A stretch of 64,000 nucleotides of DNA from Cyathus striatus. Taxonomy: Eukaryota; Basidiomycota; Agaricomycetes; Agaricales; Nidulariaceae. Shown here piece after piece: positions 44,001-56,159 of this stretch. Both the position numbers and the translations under genes were made by a program. Every line of letters starts with the position of its first letter. The stretch's first letter is position 1. The stretch covers positions 6,572,001 to 6,636,000 of the forward strand of contig JAOVFP010000003.1 of NCBI GenBank assembly GCA_025738555.1, given 5' to 3'. A model generated the notes under the pieces. It was not told the origin of the DNA and searched no databases. It saw nothing but the letters and a program-made list of their open reading frames with translations.

Positions 44001-47000
44001 GAGTTTCATTTTTAATTTTTGCATTTTTTCGTGCATTATGGGGATCTGTCATATGAAATAGGTATTTTGTGAAATATCTACATCTATCTGAATGGATAAT
44101 ACAACTCCTACATTTCTAATAGTGAAGTTGAGGATGTAATTTAATGAGGTAGAAGTGGTGCATGTAGACTGGATTTACCTTAAATGATGGGATGTGCCAT
44201 AGGCGGACAGAAGTGATAGGCGTGGGATATTTGTTTTCTGCGTTCTGAAAATGACACAAGAGTCAGCACATGAACGCAGCGTGATGAGACTAGATTCCTG
44301 TCATTTGGTGAATGTGGTGGAAGGAGACAAGTTCTTCATTTGTAATTTTTCGCATTTATTGTTGCATTATGAGTATGTATAATATCGAAAAATTATACAA
44401 TGTTATATCTACATCTAATGAATGGATCGTGCGTGTTCTACATTTCTAATAGCGATGTAGAGGATGTAAATTAATGAGGTGGAAGTGGTGCATGTAGACT
44501 GGATATCCTATGAATGATGGAATGTTCCATACATGGACAGAAGTGATAAGCATGGGATATTTGTGTTGCGCATTCAAAAAATAACAGATGAGTCAGCACA
44601 TGAACACAGCACGATGAGACTAGATTCCTGCCATCTGGTGAATGTGGCGGCAGGAGGCAGGGTCTTCATTTGTAATTTTCACAATTATTAGTGCATTATG
44701 GGGATGTATAATATGGAATAATTATACTATGTTATATCTACATCTAAATGAACGGATCATGCGTGTTCTACATCTCTAATAGCGATGTAGAGGATGTAAA
44801 TTAATAAGGTGGAAGTGGTCCATGTAGACTGGATTTACCTTAATTGATGGGATGTTCCATATGCTGACAGAATTGATACGCATGGTATATATTTGTTTTC
44901 CTCAATCTGAAAATAACACATGAGTCAGCACATGAGCCCAGCACAACGAGACTAGATTCCTCTCATCTGGTGAATGTAGCGGAAGCAGGCAGGTTCTTCG
45001 TTGTAATTTTTCGCATTTATTGGTGCATTATGTGGATCTATAACATAGAATAATTACATTGTGAAATATCTACTTCTAACAGAATAGATCCTGTGTTTCC
45101 TACATTTATGACGGCGACGTGGATGATCTTAATGAATCAGGAAGAAGTGGTGCATGTAGACTGGATATCCTATGATTGATGCAATGTGCCATATGCCGAC
45201 AGAAGTGATAAGCGTGGGATATTTGTGTTGCGCATTCCGAAATGACAGATGAGTCAGCACATGAACCCAGCGCGACGAGACTAGATTCCTGTCATCTGGT
45301 GAATGTAGCGGAAGGAAGCAGGTTCTTCATTTGTAATTTTTTGCATTTATTAGTGCATTATGGGGATCTATCATATCGAATAATTATATTGTGAAATATC
45401 TACATGTAATAGCGAAGTTTGTGATCTAATGAATGAGGTAAAAGTCATTTCTAATAGTGACATAGATGATCTAAATAAATGAGGAAGAAGTGGTGCATGT
45501 AGACTGGATATCCTATGATTGATGTGATATGCCATATGCCAACAGATGAGATAAGAGTGTGATATTTGTTTTGCGCATTTCATAAATGACACATGAGTCA
45601 GCACATGAACGCTGCGTGACGAGACTAGATTCCTGTCATCTGGTGAATGTAGCGGAAGCAGGCAAGATCTTCATTTGTAATTTTTTTGCATTTATTAGTG
45701 CATTATGAGGATGTATAATATGGAATAATTATATTATGTTATATCTACATCTAACTGAATGGATCATGTGTGTTCTACATTTCTAATAGCGATTTAGAGG
45801 ATGTAAATTAATGTGGTAGAAGTGGTGCATGTAGACTGCATATCTTATGATTGATGCGATGTGCCATACACGAACGGAAGTGATAAGCGTGGGATATTTG
45901 TGTTGTGCATTCCGAAAATAACAGATGGGTCAGAACAGGAACCCAGCGCAACGAGACTAGATTCCTGTCATCTGGTTAATGTGGCAGCAGGACGCAGGAT
46001 CTTCATTTGTAATTTTCACAATTATTAGTGCATTATGACGATCTATCATATCGAATAATTATATTGTGAAATATTTACATCTAACTAAATGTATCGTGCG
46101 TTTCCACCATTTCTAATAGCGAAGTCGATAATCTAAATGAATGAGGTAGAAGTAGTGCATGTAGACTGGATATCTTATTATTGATGGGATGTGCCATACG
46201 CGGAGATGTGATAAGCGTGGGATATTTGTTTTGCACATTCGGAAAATGACGCATGAGTCAGAACATGTACACAGCGCGATGAGACTAGATTCCTGTCATC
46301 TGGTGAATGTAGCAGAAGGAGGCAGGATGTTCATTTGTAATTTTTCGCATTTATTAGTGCATTATGGGCATCTATCATATCGAATAATTATAGTGTGAAA
46401 TATCTACATCTAACTCAACGGATCATGTGTTTCCTACATTTTTAATAGTGAAGTAGATGATTTAAATGAACGAGGATGTGGTGCATGTAGACTAGATATC
46501 CTATGATTGATGCAATGTGCTATACGCCGACAGAAGTGATAAGCGTGGGATATTTGTGTTGTGCATTCCGAAAATAACACATGAATCAGCACATGAATGC
46601 AGCGCGACGAGACTAGATTCCTGTCATCTGGTGAATGTGGCAGAAGTAGGCAAGATGTTCATGTTTAATTTGTTGCATTTATTTGTGCATTATAGGGATC
46701 TATCATATGAAATAGGTATATTCTGAAATATCTACATCTATCTGTATGGACCGTGAATTTCCTACATTTATAATAGAAAAGTAGTGGATGTAAATTAATG
46801 AGATAGAAGTGGTGCATGTAGACTGGATTTACCTTAATTGATGGGATGTGCCATAGGCAGAAAGAATTGATACGCGTGGTATATTTGTTTTCATCCATCT
46901 GAAAATGACACATGAGTCAGCACATGAACCCAGCGCGACGAGACTAGATTCCTGTTGTCTGGTGAATGTAGCGGAAGCAGGCACGATCTTCATGTTTAAT

Positions 47001-48055
47001 TTGTCGCATTTATTTGTACATTATGGGCAGCTATCGTATCAAATAATTATATTGCGAAATATCTACATCTAACTCAACGGATCATGTGTTTCCAACATTT
47101 CTAATAGTGAAGTACATGATCTAAATGAATGAGGAAGAAGTGGTGCATGTAGACTGGATGTCCTATGATCGATGGGATGTGCTATACGCGGACAGATGTT
47201 ATAAGCGTGTGATATTTGTGTTGCGTGTTCCAAAAATAACACATGAATCAGCACATGAATGCAGCGCGACGAGACTAGATTCCTGTCATCTGGTGAATGT
47301 GGCCGAAGGAGACAAGATCTTAATTATTTAATTTTCGCATTTTTCAGAGCATTATGATGATCTATCATATAATATCATTATATTGTGGAGTATCTGCATC
47401 TAACTTAATGGATGGTGCGTGTTCTACATCTCCAATTGCGAGGTAGAGGATGTAAATTAATAAGGTAGAAGTGGTGCATGTAGACTGGATATCCTAAGAT
47501 TGATGGGATGTGCCATACACGGACAGATTTGATAAGCGTCTGATATTTGTTTTGGTGTTCTGAAAATGACAGATGAGTCAGCACATGAGCAGGGCACAAT
47601 AAGACTAGATTCCTGTCATCAGGATAATGTAGCGGAAGGAGGCAGGATCTTCATTTGTCATTTTTCGCATTTATTAGTGAACTATGGATATCTATCACAT
47701 GGAACAATTATGTTGTGAAATATCTACATGTAACTGAATGGAACGTGCATTTCCTACATTTCTAATAGCGAAGTAGAGGCTTTAAATTAACGAGAAAGAA
47801 GTGGTGCATGTAAACTGTATATCCTATGATTGATGGGATGTGCCATGCACGAACAGATGGGATAATCATGGGATATTTGTTTTGCGCATTCCGAAAATGA
47901 CACATGAGTGAGCACATGAACGCAGCGCGACAAGACTAGATTCCTCTCATGTGGTGAATGTAGCGGAAGAAGGTAAGATCTTAATTTTCACTTTTCGTAT
48001 TTATTATTGCATAATGGGGATCTATCATATAGATTATATATATTGTGAAATATTT
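41090..48055. repeat. About 330-bp satellite, some 21 tandem copies
   Basis: The marker GAGACTAGATTCC or a close variant recurs about 21 times from 41248 to 47934, mean spacing about 334 bp. Each unit carries GGATGTGCCATA..GACAG, GAGTCAGCACATGAAC, a TTTATTAGTGCATTATG block and GTGGTGCATGTAGACTGGAT. Units are 80-95 percent alike by eye. Blocks of units are repeated: 41250-41700 resembles 44620-45070, and 42480-43100 resembles 46520-47150 very closely. Recurrent 60-69-codon frames come from the unit and are broken in many copies. Confidence 0.9.
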
Positions 48056-48335
48056 ATAGTGTGATGATTCCCGTGTTATTTTCATCTTGAGCGTTCAGAG
48101 AACAACAGATTTCTAACGCCTTTGCCAATCATGTACAAATAACGCTCATTTGCTGAGGTATCGCTCGCCAACACTCCAACATTTATTAGGGCGTCATTCT
48201 GCTTTATCTTAAGCAATAATTATAGAGATAACGTTTGTGATAGTGAACTACGTGATTACTTATTCCAGCAATTTCAAGAAATACATTATTTGTCATTTAT
48301 TTTATATTACATCTATTGTTTGTTCTGCATATCAA

Positions 48336-49436
48336 TCATATTTTTAAATAATGTATGTCATAATCTTCCTGCCTCCAAACTACCTTCCAGTCTGGCTTCG
48401 ATGTGCTCCATTCTTCGTACATTCCATCATAATCAAAACGAACCCCTGTCAGCTTCTTACCCACTTTATTCAAGTTGTATTCTCCTCTTGAAGATGGCAA
48501 CCATCCATTAACACCACTGGACCGTATTCTGTACCAGCCAGAGATATCTTCTTCAGTAGATGGGACTTCCTGTTCGACATTGGTGCTGGATGCTGGAGGT
48601 TGCGTTGGCGGAGTCTTTTGGGTTACGAGGTCCTCCCAAAACCTTTCCAACATTGGGGGCACAGGAAATTCAGATGCCAATTGTTGTGCTTCATTGCTCC
48701 ACTGCAAGTATTGGTCAACATCATATGTGTCGTCGACCAGACCATACATCTGAAGTATTTCCTTATCAAACAAACCTATGATATGCGAGTCAAGGGCCAG
48801 AACTACAATTTTTAGAATAAAGAGCACATAGTGCGCATATTCAAAATTGAGGTACAGATACCGCGCTACAACGGGAGGATTACCATACTCCAGTAGTATG
48901 GACATATCTGCATAATTGGTGTTAATTCAATTCGTAATCTATTATAATATATTCTTACTTTCATGGATAATGTCATGGCTCATGACAGGAAGGAGGGTGA
49001 GTTTTGGATGACTTCCTATCCCATGACAGTTCTGTATTCCTTCAATACTGCATCAAGAACAGTTAGAGGGGCCATGGATGAAGTCAATTGTACAGGTCTC
49101 CTCTACCAGAACGTGAAAGTAGACTTAGTATAATCAACATTTAATTGACTCAATTGACATACCTGCTTTGAAGCATTTATCGCACGCATTCCTCCTCGTG
49201 TACTCTCTCAGTTCATTAACTATATTTTTCAGTGTACGCCAGACGGGAGTCACACCTTGCCCCAAATTGGAGTACGGCTGCACATAGGGTCCCTAATGAT
49301 CAACCAGTTAGACAAGATGCGCTCCGAGAATAAGGCTCACTTGAATGGTGTTGAGAATGAAGCTCCGGAGTGGCCCTTTCTTCATGCCGACCACATAAAA
49401 ATATTGAGGGACCTTGGTGGAGATAGTTTCCTGCAT
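48336..49436 (-). pseudogene. Gene C: Zn2Cys6-like cluster protein, one TGA inside the cluster
   Basis: Exons 49436-49341, 49292-49163, 49102-48959 and 48907-48336 join in phase (314 codons) with introns of 48, 60 and 51 nt. The start MQETISTKVPQYFYVVGMKK leads to GPLRSFIL, then a helix (LKNIVNELREYTRRNA), then the cluster C-x2-C-x6-C-x10-C-x2-C-x7-C (ACDKCFKA to NCHG), split by an intron after the second Cys. A TGA at 49053-49055 lies between the fourth and fifth Cys, most simply CGA to TGA. The C-terminal half has a hydrophobic helix (YAHYVLFILKIVVLAL) and an acidic Pro/Thr linker. Exon 2 is 130 nt, exactly as in gene D, and the sequence is clearly related to D and more distantly to B. Function unknown. 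Confidence 0.65.
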
Positions 49437-49439
49437 GCT

Positions 49440-49640
49440 GGTGAGACTGGAAGTAGATACTGAGAGAGGGTGGGTTGGTGTAGGGAGATAGTGAGTCGGG
49501 AAGTGACAAGGACAAGTGTTTTAAGAGGATGGGTTGGTGTATGGAGGAAGGAATAGTGAGCAGGGAAGTTATGATGACGAGTGTTTTGATGTGCAACTGA
49601 GCTGGATATGTCCGTGTTTCAGGGATACGAGTTAAAACAC
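49440..49640 (-). promoter_or_regulatory. Upstream region of g. C with conserved 25-bp block and 75-bp duplication
   Basis: 49603-49627 on the minus strand contains CCTGAAACACGGACATATCC within a 25-base identity to 63317-63341, upstream of gene D. Between it and the ATG lie two copies of a purine-rich GGGTTGGTGTA..GGGAAGT segment about 75 bp apart, which push the block to about 190 bp from the start, compared with about 70 bp in D. Confidence 0.55.
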
Positions 49641-49949
49641 TACGGCTCACCAAAGATGTGCCTAAATTCAAGTTTTCCTTGTTTTCCTCTAGCCTATTAG
49701 TATCACCGAGACATGTAATGTGAGACGATGCCGGATATAGATATTCTATTTTAAGTAATTCTAACAGGACCAGATAAAGACCTGTATAGTAATAGCTCCG
49801 ATGGGGCTTGTTTTGTCGTATCTATGTGTTCTCCATTTGAAGTCGTCACATCCACAGAGAAAACTGCCCTTCATTTGCCGCTGTAATGACAAAAGGAAGC
49901 AAAGATAGCTGTACTATGGTGACAAAGTGTCAAACATTATTTTCTACAT

Positions 49950-50827
49950 TTAATACACGCCGCTATCGAAACTAAAATCCACTAATTGTAGTCCTTTGTT
50001 GTGTATACATTCAAACAACATCCTTCTATAAGTTAGTACCTCTTCTTTAGGTGGCAACCATTGAAGAGCTTTACGTGCCGTCCATCCTATGTAGTCATAT
50101 CCTTCAGGATCGTCATCGGGTAGAATTAATTTATTTTCCAGAAGGACTGATACTGGGAGTTGCTGCAATCGTCGAAGAGAAGGAACAACTTCCTCAATGA
50201 GGTAATATATATATTGATAGAACTCCACCCACCGATACTGATCAGCATACCAGTGGCTTGCTCGGTTGTAGGCAAAAAGTATACAATTCGCATCTTAAAA
50301 ATTTTCTTAGTTATGAAAGTTAAAATAAATGGTGTGTCGAATGAAGACTTACTGTTATTTGTTACTTCGATTGCGTGACGAGGCAAAATGTGTAGAGGTG
50401 GAACTTTAAAGATATTAGCCATCTCGGCTGGAAATTTGCAATCGATTCGATGTTCTATTTCACATTGATAACAATATGTATATGGATGCTCGAAGTCAAA
50501 CCGACAGAAATTATTTGAAGTGATGCATGTCCAACAACGCCGTGAATGATGGAAGCATATGAAGAATTTTAGCAATTTATCGATGATCCAGAACGGCGAC
50601 AATTGTATCACCCTTGGTGGGCAGAACTCGGTCAAATGCTAGATGGAAATTAGAGTATGTAAACAGAGGGGATTGAGAGATCTTACCCTTGTCGTGTACA
50701 AGGTAAAAAGTTGGAGGCGTGGGAAATCAACGTCGAAGTCGATGTAATTTCAGGAATCGTTTTCATCAGAAGTAAGGTACCAAAGCATGCTCAAGAGTAG
50801 ATGGAATGGAGAATGGTCTATATTCAT
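49950..50827 (-). pseudogene. Gene B: Zn2Cys6-like cluster protein, one in-frame TGA
   Basis: Exons 50827-50687 (5' end uncertain), 50638-50353 and 50293-49950 join in phase through introns of 48 and 59 nt. The first exon reads MNIDHSPFHLLLSMLWYL, with a TGA at 50750-50752, then YIDFDVDFPRLQLFTLYTTR. The second carries CWTC-x6-C-x10-C-x2-C-x7-C (to RIDC), the same spacing as genes C and D but without their intron inside the cluster. The last exon has ANCILFAYNRASHWYADQY and LIEEVVPSLRRLQQLP and ends near FSFDSGVY. The final intron has the same phase as in C and D. More exons may lie upstream to about 51000. Function unknown. Confidence 0.55.
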
Positions 50828-51080
50828 GCGGAACAGTTCACCATTTTCCCTCGAGGTAAGTCAATCTGAATATAGTTATCGGAGAATTTTAAGGAACGTA
50901 TTAAGTCCACACATCGAGCATACTTATTGCAAACATCCATAATGGGACATAGACATCAACAAATCGAAACATGAATTCTATTTTGGGTCAACAGACATAC
51001 AGCCACACATGCGTTGCCATGCACACTACACAGGGTCCTTCTGCAGACAAATAGGGGAAGCAAGCTCCCCCAATTATTAA

Positions 51081-54000
51081 CTAAATTATGCCCATCCTTT
51101 CTTCGACAGACATGCGATCATAGAAATCTACATCTATAGACATGAGTACAAACCGCTGTGTGTGGTTGCTCCTAGCTGCAAGTTCGTTCAGATGTGTGAT
51201 ATTGCAAGTTACCATCGTCATGCGCCTCCTCTCCTCATTCTGATCAATCGTAATCTCCACATCTCCTGTGAAGTAATCATTAGCCATGAGCAAGGTTTCC
51301 CTTGAGATGTTCTGCGCGATCATATCTCGTGTCCGAGGAGTCACAATGTCTTTCCAGGAAAAATCTTCAGTAACTACCATACCTGTACTGACTTCAGTAT
51401 ATCAGAGGGAGGTAACCCAAATAATTAACATACCTTCAACGAGCCCAGAGACATTCCAAGAATGATACCATTGCAGCTCGCGTATGGCTGTTTCCACGAG
51501 GCATTCACAGTTGAGGGTGTCAGAATTTTTAAGATTGTACAGTATCCTACGGGAATCTTCCGTGCTCCGCTTCGAATCATTTTGACCCTTAACGGTATTC
51601 TTTGCCCCTGGAACCCCAAGAATGAGAAAATTTGAGCTATTTTCTTCTCCGTTCCGTTTGGTAGCCTTAGATCTATGATGCGACAGGCAGATCATATTGT
51701 TAACATTCGTAGTGAACGCCTCTAGGGCTAGAAGTCAGTCGGAATATACAGTAGCGGGCAGTTGCGGCAGTCCAGGCAGTTGCGACAGTCCTTCTTCCCT
51801 TTTTGCTGTCGCTAAATGTCGAGTGCTTGAGGAAAGTATGTTTGGACCGTCGTCAATGAACTGCTTTAGCTCAGCTATCGTTAAATATTAGAACAATATA
51901 TAATATCAAACAAAAAGCAGAAACCATAAGTGTCAGCCAATTTGATCACAAATTGCTCAGGAAAAATGAGTGCCGCAATCCTAAATCTCCACCAAAAAAA
52001 TGAGTGCCATTTTTATAAGGCATATTCAGTAAATGTAATGGAGTGGTGATCATTGGCACTCATTTATGTATTGGTATTGACTACTAGGGGATTATATTAG
52101 TGTAGTATGGGGGCACTCAAAAGTGATCATTTGAAGAATATTAGAAGGTGATCATTGGCACTCATTTATGTATTGGTATTGACCACTAGGGGATTATATT
52201 AGTATAGTATGGGGACACTCAAAAGTGATCATTTTAAGAATATTAGAAGGTGATCATTGGCACTCATTTATGTATTGGTATTGACTACTAGGGAATTATA
52301 TTAGTATAGTTTGAGGACACTCAAAAGTGATCATTTGAAGAATAACGCATTTGTCATGTACTTCCTGCATGTCATGTTCGTCACATATATTCCCACGCTT
52401 CACATTTGTCACATACTTCCCGCATGTCACATCTGTCACATATGTCGTGCGCGTCACGTTCGTCACAATTTTCACGTGCGTCACGTTTGTCACAAGTCTC
52501 CCACACTACGCATATATCACGCATGTCACGCTTTAGCGCGTTTGTCACGCTTTAGCGCGTTTGTCACGCTTTAGCGCGTTTGTCACGCTTTAGCGCGTTT
52601 GTCACGCTTTAGCGCGTTTGTCACGCTTTAGCGCGTTTGTCACGCTTTAGCGCGTTTGTCACGCTTTAGCGCGTTTGTCACGCTTTAGCGCGTTTGTCAT
52701 GCTTTGCATGCGCGTCACGCGTCACGTTTGTCACATTCTTTATGAGCGTTACGCTTTTATGCATGTCACACATCTCACACTATTTGTCACGCATTTTACA
52801 CTCGTCACACATGTCACGTATTTGAGGCGCGTGACGCCGTGATGATCTGCATGCATGTCACACTTTTATCAGATTTTTCTGTCTCTACCACTATTCAAGT
52901 TGTCATGAAAGTGGAGTAAGTATGTAATAGTATAGAGTGAATTATATATGCAGAGGAAACAATATGTACTTGTAGAATTGAAGATTGTAACATGGAAAAT
53001 AACAATTAGAAAGTTATAGAAGTGTGGTAATGATAAGAAACTAGAATGAAAAATGTAGAGTGTATATGTAGTAGAAGTCTTACCCCCACTGACAGAGCAT
53101 GAGAAATTTGGAAATGAGATGATATGATATTCAATAATCAGAACTAGAGATGTAATGAAATGACAAAGTAAAAACTATAATAGTTAGTCTGAATATGAGA
53201 GATGATGAGGTGATTATGATAGAAATGAATATTTGGAAATATTTAACAATGTCATGTCTCATTCTATTCCACTAGGGATAAGAATTGCAGAGGAAATAGT
53301 CTAGGTAGCAGAGTAACCAGTACACATTAGTAAGGTGCATTCCCTAGTAGTCAATACCAATACATAAATGAGTGCCAATGATCACCTTCTAATATTCTTA
53401 AAATGATCACTTTTGAGTGTCCCCATACTATACTAATATAATCCCCTAGTGGTCAATACCAATACATAAATGAGTGCCAATGATCACCTTCTAATATTCT
53501 TCAAATGATCACTTTTGAGTGCCCCCATACTACACTAATATAATCCCCTAGTAGTCAATACCAATACATAAATGAGTGCCAATGATCACCACTCCATTAC
53601 ATTTACTGAATATGCCTTATAAAAATGGCACTCATTTTTTTGGTGGAGATTTAGGATTGCGGCACTCATTTTTCCTGAGCAATTTGTGATCAAATTGGCT
53701 GACACCACTCGTCTCATAAGAGTATGGGATTGGATCATGATTTCCATCGTTCCGTGGGGCTACGTTGTATGTTAATACAGGTTTCTGTGGGTGCAATATC
53801 TTATCACACATACGGATGTAAAGCCCTTCTTCGGAAAAATATTTGTGACTTGTAGCTTTTAATTTTGCTAAGGCATCCGGGATATAATTAGATGCTAATG
53901 TTTGACGAACTTTGGGAATGTTGCCTTCCCGGAAGATTGACCCAGCGATTGGATCAGTAGCGATAGTAGTGGTAGGAGCAGTGGCGGGTGGAATAGTGCT

Positions 54001-55267
54001 ATGAACATCAAGGTCTATTCAATATACATCAGTATGAGTTCAACATAGCGCTAGGAAGAAACTTGCCCATGGCTGCTCCCGACCCAGCGTTAGCAGCAAT
54101 AGCAGTAGGCAGAAAATTATTTTCTGCTTCACTATCACTGACGAGGTCCTTGCCTATATCTGCATCCGATGTGGTGGTGGTAGGCAGTTCTTTATTGCCT
54201 CCTTCACTATCAGCGTCAAGGTCTATTTAATATATGTCAGTATAAGTTAAACATAGCGCTAAGAAGATACTTGCCCATGGCTGCTCCCGACCCAGCATTA
54301 GCAGCAATAGCAGTAGGTGGAAAATTATTTTCTGCTTCGCTATCACTGACGAGGTCCTTGCCTATATCTGCATCTGATGTGGTGGTGGTAGGCAGTTCTT
54401 TATTGCCTCCTTCACTATCAGCGTCAAGGTCTATTTAATATACGTCAGTATAAGTTAAACATAGTGCTAAGAAGATACTTGCCCATGGCTGCTCCCGACC
54501 CAGCGTTAGCAGCAATAGCAGTAGGCGGAAAATTATTTTCTGCTTCGCTATCAATGATGAGATCCTTGCCTATATCTGCATCCGATGCAGTAGTGGTAGG
54601 CAGTTCCTTACTGCTTCCTTCACTATCAACGTCAAGGTCTATTTAATATAGGTTAATATAATTTTAATGCAGTACTAGGAAGAAACTTGCCCATGGCTAC
54701 TTCCGACGCAGCCTTAGGAGGAGTAGCGGTAGGCAGCTCGTCATTTCCTCCTTCGCTATTAACGTCAAGGCCCTTGCCCATATCCTTGCCCATTTCTTCA
54801 TCCGATGCGATGTTAAGACCAGTAGCGATAGGCACCATGCTATTGCCTCCTTCGCTAACAACATCAAGACCAGAAGACATTGTAATTACTTTGGTCAGTA
54901 TTGACATGACCGAGGATTTTCCCGGGGGATCCTAATATTATTTTTCATTATTAAATAAATGTATGGATAAAAAGACGCTTACAACCACCGGATATAATGG
55001 AGGAAGGTAAGAAACCTCAGGAAATGGGGAAATAAGGCAAATGGAACATATATTTAGATAACGACGTACATTTGGAGATGAAGCTGGCTTTGTCGTGTCT
55101 CCCCCAGGGTTTTGTTCCGTGACTGGAGTTGATAAATTTTGTTTCTTAGTTATCTTGCGCTTAGAAAGACTAGTGGAAGGCTGAGATGAGGTATTCTGCA
55201 ATCTAGACAACTGTCTGATGTTCGTGGGATGGGGAGTGGCCGGAGGAGTGGAGGACGACTTTGCCAT
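51081..55267 (-). CDS. Gene A: repeated-exon protein with a foldback-element intron, one TGA
   Basis: Exons 55267-54983, 54931-54691, 54638-54483, 54430-54275, 54222-54067, 54014-53706, 51874-51434 and 51382-51081 join in phase into 682 codons. The N-terminus is Ser/Thr/Pro-rich and basic (LSKRKITKKQNL). Exons 3-5 are near-identical 156-nt copies encoding acidic repeats (DLDVDSEG ... FPPTAIAANAGSGAAM); exon 2 is a diverged copy. Introns 2-5 each begin GCAAGT, so they are read as GC-AG introns; no GT choice keeps the frame. Intron 6 (51875-53705) consists almost entirely of an inverted-repeat element whose first GT serves as the donor. A TGA at 51735-51737 follows TATTCCGAC. The C-terminus (RRILYNLKNSDTLNCECLVE, VLMSIDVDFYDRM) matches nothing I know. 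With the TGA it may be a recent pseudogene. Confidence 0.6.
52525..52695. repeat. 19-bp tandem array, nine perfect copies
   Basis: GTCACGCTTTAGCGCGTTT repeats nine times without change; a degenerate tenth follows at 52696. Looser GTCACG/GTCACA words flank it on both sides (52350-52860). It is CpG-rich, unlike its surroundings. Confidence 0.95.
53250..53341 (+). repeat. Truncated LTR fragment
   Basis: TGTCATGTCTCATTCTATTCC, then CACTAGGGA and GTAACCAGTACA match in order the first ~90 bp of the LTR at 18521, with CGs changed to CA or TG. It is cut off where the foldback arm begins. Confidence 0.6.
54067..54691 (-). repeat. 208-bp exon-plus-intron tandem repeat in gene A
   Basis: The exon end GCCATGG lies at exactly 208-bp spacing (54691, 54483, 54275, 54067), 156 nt of exon plus 52 nt of intron. 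The two most leftward full copies are almost identical; the rightmost is the most diverged. Confidence 0.9.
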
Positions 55268-55576
55268 GTTCCGCAACTTTGGAAATCTGACAATAGAAAA
55301 CCACCTCTGAATATAACTAAAATTTGATATATCATCATAATTGCTAGGATGTTACCTAAGCCTGTGGATTTTCTGGCGTCGAACTACGAAACACGAGTTT
55401 TGCAGATACACCGGGGTATGTTCTGCCAAGCATATTGTTTGAATACCGAAAATCTGATCTAACATTTGAGATCATAAATGAGTTGAATTTATCTAACTGG
55501 AGATAATGTTAAAAGGTCAATTTGTTTTAAAACCCCTACCGAGGAGATAATGGAGAAAGGAATTTTTTGATATATT

Positions 55577-56082
55577 TTAGAAGACCACCACATAGCCATA
55601 AACCCTGTTTACTAACTTGGAAAGTCCGCCCATGAGTCGCTGATGGATACTATTCCATTCAACGTTACTATCATGATCAGGGTGTTGCAAACTTGTTTGG
55701 AAACCCCTTCGGATTTCGTCATTATTGCCCGCATCCACTTCATATTTTACACACCGATAGGTATACATCTGAAATATATTACTTACAAATTATATGAGAA
55801 TATACTTACTGCTCCAGATTGTATGAAGCACATAGTGTGGCATAGTCCAAAATCAGTGGCGATGGGATTTGTAAACAAATCACGGCATTGTCCGCTGGCT
55901 TCAGTTCGTTGTCCCTTTGATAGTGATGAATCTTCAAGTGGAGATTGGAATTCAACGCGTCTCGAGAATAGATGTCACGCTCTGCATCTTCAAACAGAAT
56001 ATCTTCACTTCTTCCTACTCAGTTTCCATTCTGTCTTTCGTACCACGATCTGTCATATATTAATATCATGTTTTCTAAGTTA
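55577..56082 (-). pseudogene. Gene F remnant, unrecognised
   Basis: The minus strand encodes DRSWYERQNGN, a TGA at 56019-56021, then SEDILFEDAERDIYSRDALN and an exon ending near IPSPLILDYATLC. After a 50-nt GT..AG gap a second piece encodes YTYRCVKYEVDAGNNDEI and MGGLSKLVNRVYGY. The two pieces do not join in a clean phase. It is probably a broken host-like gene; no domain is recognised. Confidence 0.35.
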
Positions 56083-56159
56083 TATTTCTTTAGAGTAGAT
56101 GTTAGAAGCGAAACAGTACAATTTTTACATTTGCAAGACATAAATTGTATTCTGTATTT

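Larger units (their letters stand above)
51930..53705. mobile_element. Foldback element with 364-bp identical inverted arms
   Basis: 51930-52293 and 53342-53705 are reverse complements, identical as far as I can read. Both ends start GTGTCAGCC. Each arm contains about three copies of a 102-bp unit starting GGTGATCATTGGCACTCA. The 1-kb centre holds a fourth partial unit, GTCAC-rich repeats, a 19-bp array, AT-rich DNA and an LTR fragment. No transposase and no clear target duplication are seen, so it is a non-autonomous foldback or MITE-like element. It forms intron 6 of gene A. Confidence 0.85.

Noticed and set aside
41060..47599. Many 60-87-codon frames on both strands
   Set aside because: They recur with the 330-bp satellite and are broken in most units; kept only as a low-interest finding.
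49741..51695. UGA as a sense codon in this organism
   Set aside because: Attractive because many genes show in-frame TGA, but TGA also ends several complete frames (for example gag at 33561 and pro at 32335), and CpG decay explains the pattern more simply.
52525..52695. Possible CRISPR array
   Set aside because: Repeats are directly adjacent with no unique spacers, no cas genes, and the genome is eukaryotic.
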